Below are positions 31,574-33,872 of a stretch of 33,872 nt of DNA, piece after piece; the stretch's first letter is position 1, and each line of letters begins with the position of its first letter. Under the pieces are notes generated by a model that made no database searches, was not told the DNA's origin, and saw nothing but the letters and a program-made list of their open reading frames with translations. Origin of the DNA: an uncultured Clostridia bacterium (GTDB lineage Bacteria > Bacillota > Clostridia > Oscillospirales > Ruminococcaceae); contig CANRLN010000019.1 of the NCBI GenBank assembly GCA_947631445.1, positions 1-33,872 on the forward strand, in the 5' to 3' direction. The position numbers were made by a program, and so were the translations under genes.

Positions 31574-33872
31574 ATGTCAGTGTACAGAATTTATGCAGAA
31601 AAAAAGCCTGAGTTTAACAATCAGGCACAAAGTGAACTCGGCTCTATCAAGTCGGCTCTTGGTCTTGAAAACCTTGAGGGTATGCGAATTGTTCACCGCT
31701 ATGATGTGGAGGGTATCTCAAAAGAGGATTTTGACGCAGTAATCCCCGTGGTTCTTTCTGAACCTACCGTAGATGATGTGTTTACAGAACTTCCCGAAAC
31801 TAAGGCGAATGAAAAAATGTTTGCCGTTGAATATCTCCCCGGTCAGTTTGACCAGCGAGCAGATTCAGCAGCACAGTGTATTTCACTTTTTACGGGTAAA
31901 AAACGCCCTGCTGTAAAGTCGGCTACAATTTATATTGTCAAGGGCAAACTTTCCGATGAGGATTTAAAGGCGGTCAAGAACTATATTATCAACCCTGTTG
32001 AAAGCCGTGAGGCTTCTTTTGAAACGGTGGATACTCTTGATGTCAAGTATAATATACCAACCGAAGTTGCAACGGTTGAGGGCTTTATTTCGGCAAACGA
32101 ACACAAACTTGCTCAGATGATTTCCGACCTTGGTCTTGCAATGGATTTGGACGATATTAAATTCTGTCAGGACTATTTTAAAAACACCGAAAAGAGAAAC
32201 CCAACAATTACAGAAATAAGAATGATTGATACATATTGGTCTGACCACTGCCGCCATACCACATTTTCTACTATTATTGATAATGTTGAATGTGAAACCA
32301 AATATATTCAGGACGCTTATAATCAATATCTTGCTTGCCGTGAGAATTTATATAAGGGTCGCAAGGACAAGCCCCAAACCCTTATGGATATTGCTTGCAT
32401 TGGTGCAAAAGAGCTTAAGGCAGAGGGCAGAGTTCCCGACCTTGACGAAAGCGAAGAAATTAATGCTTGTTCTGTAAATATTAAGGTCAATGTTGATGAT
32501 GAACAGCAGGATTGGCTTTTGATGTTCAAGAATGAAACCCACATCCACCCAACAGAAATTGAACCTTTTGGTGGTGCGGCAACCTGTCTTGGCGGTGCTA
32601 TCCGTGACCCACTTTCCGGTAGGTCTTATGTATATCAGGCTATGCGTGTTACTGGTGCTTCCAATCCGCTTGTTCCTACTTCCGATACAATTTCTGGAAA
32701 ACTTCCACAAAGAAAAATTTGTGTTGGTGCAGCCAATGGCTATTCTTCCTATGGTAACCAAATTGGTCTTGCAACCGGCAGTGTAAGCGAAGTTTACCAC
32801 CCCGGATATACTGCTAAAAGACTTGAAATTGGTGCGGTTATTGCGGCTGCCCCAAAAGAAAATGTAAGACGTGAACGCCCTGTTGCAGGAGATGTTGTTG
32901 TTCTCCTTGGCGGAAAAACCGGTCGTGACGGTTGCGGTGGTGCTACTGGTTCTTCCAAATCGCACACACTTGAATCCCTTGAAAGTTGTGGTGCAGAGGT
33001 TCAAAAGGGTAACGCTCCCGAAGAAAGAAAATTGCAAAGATTATTTAGAAATCCCGCTGTTACCAAGATGATTAAACGTTGTAACGATTTTGGAGCAGGC
33101 GGTGTGTCGGTTGCTATTGGTGAGCTTACCGATGGTCTTATTATTGACCTTAACGCTGTTCCCAAAAAATATGATGGTCTTGACGGAACAGAGCTTGCAA
33201 TAAGCGAATCGCAGGAAAGAATGGCGGTTGTTATTGCTGCTGAAGATTTGGACAAGTTTATTTTTGAGGCATCAAGAGAAAATCTTGAGGCAACCCTTGT
33301 TGCTGAGGTTGTTGATGACCCACGTCTTAAAATGAAATGGAACGACAAAATCATTGTTGACCTTTCAAGAGAGTTTTTAAATTCAAATGGTGCATCTAAG
33401 CATACAAACATTCAGGTGGATATGCCCAAATATCCAATTCCAGAAAATGTTGAGGACAGTGCCGAAAAATGGGAGAGCATGATTTCCAATCTTAATATCT
33501 GCTCACAAAAGGGTCTTGTGGAACGCTTTGACTCCACAATTGGTGCTGGCACTGTTCTTATGCCTTATGGTGGTAAATATCAAAATTCACCATCACAGGC
33601 TATGGCTGCTAAAATTCCAGTACTCAAGGGCAACACCAACACCACCTCGCTTATGGGTTGGGGCTTTAACCCTAATATTTCGCAGGCAAGCCCATTCCAT
33701 GGAGCAGTTTGTGCGGTGGTTGAATCGGTTGCTAAGATTGTTGCGGCAGGCGGAAGCTATAAAAAATGTTGGCTTACCTTCCAAGAGTATTTTGAAAGAA
33801 CCCAAAACACACCGTCCCGTTGGGGCAAGCCTTTCTCGGCTCTCCTCGGTGCTTTAAAGGCTCAGCTTGAAT
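31574..33872 (+). CDS. purL: Phosphoribosylformylglycinamidine synthase, large single-chain form (3' end cut)
   Basis: PurL converts FGAR to FGAM with glutamine and ATP in purine synthesis. About 766 codons lie in the window; the full clostridial single-chain enzyme is near 1,230 residues, so the end of the synthetase half and the C-terminal glutamine amidotransferase domain are outside. Visible are a PurS-like N-terminal part, MIDTYWSDHCRHTTF (linker and active-site start), FKNETHIHPTEIEPFGGAATCLGG, GGKTGRDGCGGATGSS and CNDFGAGGVSVAIGEL. The ATG at 31574 has AAGGAG 9 bases upstream. Confidence 0.96.
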   Translation, partial: MSVYRIYAEKKPEFNNQAQSELGSIKSALGLENLEGMRIVHRYDVEGISKEDFDAVIPVVLSEPTVDDVFTELPETKANEKMFAVEYLPGQFDQRADSAAQCISLFTGKKRPAVKSATIYIVKGKLSDEDLKAVKNYIINPVESREASFETVDTLDVKYNIPTEVATVEGFISANEHKLAQMISDLGLAMDLDDIKFCQDYFKNTEKRNPTITEIRMIDTYWSDHCRHTTFSTIIDNVECETKYIQDAYNQYLACRENLYKGRKDKPQTLMDIACIGAKELKAEGRVPDLDESEEINACSVNIKVNVDDEQQDWLLMFKNETHIHPTEIEPFGGAATCLGGAIRDPLSGRSYVYQAMRVTGASNPLVPTSDTISGKLPQRKICVGAANGYSSYGNQIGLATGSVSEVYHPGYTAKRLEIGAVIAAAPKENVRRERPVAGDVVVLLGGKTGRDGCGGATGSSKSHTLESLESCGAEVQKGNAPEERKLQRLFRNPAVTKMIKRCNDFGAGGVSVAIGELTDGLIIDLNAVPKKYDGLDGTELAISESQERMAVVIAAEDLDKFIFEASRENLEATLVAEVVDDPRLKMKWNDKIIVDLSREFLNSNGASKHTNIQVDMPKYPIPENVEDSAEKWESMISNLNICSQKGLVERFDSTIGAGTVLMPYGGKYQNSPSQAMAAKIPVLKGNTNTTSLMGWGFNPNISQASPFHGAVCAVVESVAKIVAAGGSYKKCWLTFQEYFERTQNTPSRWGKPFSALLGALKAQLE

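Noticed and set aside
1-33872. CRISPR array, IS element, prophage, tRNA or rRNA genes
   Set aside because: No regularly spaced direct repeats, transposase or integrase reading frames, cloverleaf sequences or rRNA segments were seen.

Overview
The window looks like a chromosomal segment of an AT-rich, Gram-positive anaerobe, most likely a gut or rumen Clostridia member near Ruminococcus/Oscillospirales. The reasons are three secreted proteins with type I dockerin modules, a leucine T-box leader, strong SD sequences with several TTG/GTG starts, textbook TTGACA-17-TATAAT promoters, and clostridial versions of housekeeping genes (long single-chain PurL, long-form LeuA, short PLP decarboxylase). 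No tRNA, rRNA, IS element, phage gene or CRISPR array was seen. The genus-level placement is an inference.

Layout. 1-3376 (minus): pth-mfd, with mfd running off the left edge. 3673-6621 (plus): pheA-ispD-ispF-rpe from a promoter divergent to pth, ending at a hairpin terminator. 6665-15798 (minus): a nine-gene arginine block in transcription order argG, pentapeptide-repeat protein, argH, argC (type 2), argB, two related membrane proteins, argD, argF. argJ is absent. 15799-16263: regulatory region with the argG promoter, two ArgR-like inverted repeats, an unexplained perfect hairpin and a promoter for the next gene. 16264-17046 (plus): secreted dockerin plus VanY-type peptidase. 17093-18868 (minus): GT-C type membrane glycosyltransferase. 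19002-21068 (minus): greA-lysS from a consensus promoter. 21255-23555 (minus): secreted dockerin / five Fn3-like modules / C39-like cysteine peptidase. 23646-24998 (minus): Orn/Lys/Arg decarboxylase-family enzyme. 25459-26895 (plus): membrane-anchored HtrA protease. 27345-28151 (plus): a third dockerin protein with an unrecognised C-terminal domain. 28295-31304 (plus): promoter, leucine T-box, an unrecognised acidic protein, then leuA. 31574 to the right edge (plus): purL, incomplete.

How the genes work together. The arginine block supplies ornithine-to-arginine steps (argF, argG, argH) and acetylated intermediates (argB, argC, argD). The steps that make and deacetylate N-acetyl intermediates must be encoded elsewhere. 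The dockerin proteins point to a cell-surface or extracellular cohesin-dockerin assembly that includes peptidases. leuA appears to be controlled by uncharged tRNA-Leu, as judged from the CUC specifier and UGGU acceptor-binding sequence.

Most interesting items: the paired membrane proteins in the arginine block, one of which carries an apparent frameshift; the unknown acidic protein placed between the leucine T-box and leuA; the ArgR-like operators bracketing the argG promoter; and the dockerin-peptidase set.
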